In this document: one piece after another, positions 63,292 to 64,000 of the stretch
How the letters are laid out: each line of letters starts with the position of its first letter
Position numbering within the stretch: the stretch's first letter is position 1
Notes under the pieces: model-generated
Database searches by the model: none
Told to the model about the DNA's origin: nothing
Seen by the model: only the letters and a program-made list of their open reading frames with translations
Assembly: GCF_013410345.1 (NCBI RefSeq)
Contig: NZ_JACCFJ010000001.1
Span: 1,711,001 to 1,775,000 of the forward strand
Source of the DNA: Saccharopolyspora hordei
GTDB lineage: Bacteria; Actinomycetota; Actinomycetes; Mycobacteriales; Pseudonocardiaceae
Direction: 5' to 3'
Length of the DNA: 64,000 bases
Translations under genes and position numbers: made by a program

Positions 63292-63354
63292 GACGCCCAG
63301 CTTCGCACCCGTCGCGGCCGCTGGTACGTCCGCACGCCGCGGGACGGTCCGGTA

Positions 63355-63360
63355 TATCGT
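63355..63360 (+). promoter_or_regulatory. -10 element of glgP
   Basis: TATCGT, seven bases before the GTG; leaderless layout. Confidence 0.5.
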
Positions 63361-63367
63361 CCGGCCC

Positions 63368-64000
63368 GTGAGAGCCGTCCACCGTTTCACCGTGCGCGCC
63401 CACCTGCCGGAACCGTTGAGCGCCCTCGGCACGCTGGCGACCAACCTCCGCTGGGCCTGGCACCCGCCGACGCAGGACCTGTTCGCGGCGGTCGACCCGC
63501 AGGTGTGGTCGGCGGTCGGCGGCGACCCGCTGCGACTGCTCGCCGAGGTGCCCGCCGACCGGCTGCGCCACCTGGCCGGTGACGAGGACTTCCTGGCCCG
63601 CACCCGGGCGGTCGCCGACGACCTGCGCCGCTACCTGACCGTGCCGCGCTGGTACCAGCAGCGGCAGGACGAGGGTGCCGAGCTGCCCGACTCCATCGCG
63701 TACTTCTCCATGGAGTTCGGCCTCACCGAGGCGCTGCCGAACTACTCCGGTGGTCTCGGCGTGCTCGCCGGGGACCACCTCAAGGCCGCCTCCGACCTCG
63801 GCGTGCCGATGATCGGCGTGGGCCTGCTGTACCGGTCGGGGTACTTCCGGCAGGCGCTGTCCACCGAGGGCTGGCAGGTGGAGCACTACCCGGTGCTGGA
63901 CCCGCGCGGCCTGCCGCTGGAGATGCTGACCGGGGAGTCCGGGCAGCCGGTGCTGGTGCGGGTGGCGATGCCCGCGGGGCGCACCCTGCACGCCCGCATC
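63368..64000 (+). CDS. glgP: Alpha-glucan (maltodextrin/glycogen) phosphorylase, N-terminal part
   Basis: The gene runs off the right edge with 211 codons visible. The N-terminal DUF3417 region ([31 protein letters not shown]) and the phosphorylase start ([55 protein letters not shown]) mark the actinobacterial GT35 phosphorylase, which releases glucose-1-phosphate from glycogen. It follows the thioredoxin-TPR gene as glgP (Rv1328) does in M. tuberculosis, but the two metallopeptidase genes stand between them. Confidence 0.95.
   Translation, partial: MRAVHRFTVRAHLPEPLSALGTLATNLRWAWHPPTQDLFAAVDPQVWSAVGGDPLRLLAEVPADRLRHLAGDEDFLARTRAVADDLRRYLTVPRWYQQRQDEGAELPDSIAYFSMEFGLTEALPNYSGGLGVLAGDHLKAASDLGVPMIGVGLLYRSGYFRQALSTEGWQVEHYPVLDPRGLPLEMLTGESGQPVLVRVAMPAGRTLHARI

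Overview
The window is very GC-rich DNA (third codon positions almost always G or C, many GTG starts) from an actinobacterium. Gene content and protein sequences fit the family Pseudonocardiaceae, and Saccharopolyspora is my best guess; the genus is inference. No rRNA, tRNA, insertion sequence, prophage or CRISPR array was recognised.

Backbone. A core gene order also known from Mycobacterium tuberculosis runs through the window: F1 ATP synthase (atpH end, atpA, atpG, atpD, atpC), a DUF2550 membrane protein, a PduO-type cobalamin adenosyltransferase, murA, nucS, methylmalonyl-CoA epimerase, a thiolase, a thioredoxin-TPR protein and, at the right edge, alpha-glucan phosphorylase. Accessory blocks are inserted between these genes.

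Accessory blocks, left to right: a LysR/GNAT/GNAT group (5.8-7.8 kb); an ectoine-type uptake operon ehuBCAD (9.8-12.8 kb) facing a Nudix gene; a decayed DUF222/HNH gene and an amino acid permease (13.5-15.6 kb); a sodium:solute symporter with a small membrane partner (17.4-19.3 kb); two Cys-rich lipoproteins, an aldehyde dehydrogenase and a phosphotransferase-type dihydroxyacetone kinase operon dhaKLM (19.4-25.5 kb); a duplicated GNAT gene (26.7-27.5 kb); a probable polyhydroxybutyrate/3-hydroxybutyrate set made of 3-hydroxybutyrate dehydrogenase, an MHS transporter, a GAF/PucR-type regulator, a secreted esterase and a secreted PHA depolymerase (27.7-34.0 kb); a decayed MerR gene, a Scy/FilP-like coiled-coil protein, an SPW membrane protein, a TetR regulator and a Tat-exported penicillin acylase (35-42 kb); dinB, a lone TipAS domain and a frameshifted XRE regulator (45.9-49.7 kb); a LacI-controlled mannose-type operon (substrate-binding protein, permease, ATPase, ManA-like isomerase) divergent from a secreted GH47 mannosidase (49.7-56.4 kb); then cutA, a DUF3817 protein, MarR, a thiamine-binding-like protein, a chaplin-like protein and two paralogous HExxH metallopeptidases (56.8-63.3 kb).

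The most unusual feature is a dense family of short, nearly identical intergenic repeats of about 25 bp. I count 26 copies, all outside intact genes, in either orientation and in convergent, tandem and divergent gaps. They include a seven-copy array with a period near 34 bp between the two metallopeptidase genes. Several copies supply the stop codon of the adjacent gene, and a duplicated GNAT gene has a copy at each unit boundary. I do not recognise this family. Many genes also have a TANNNT box 6 to 8 bases before the start codon, which indicates widespread leaderless transcription.
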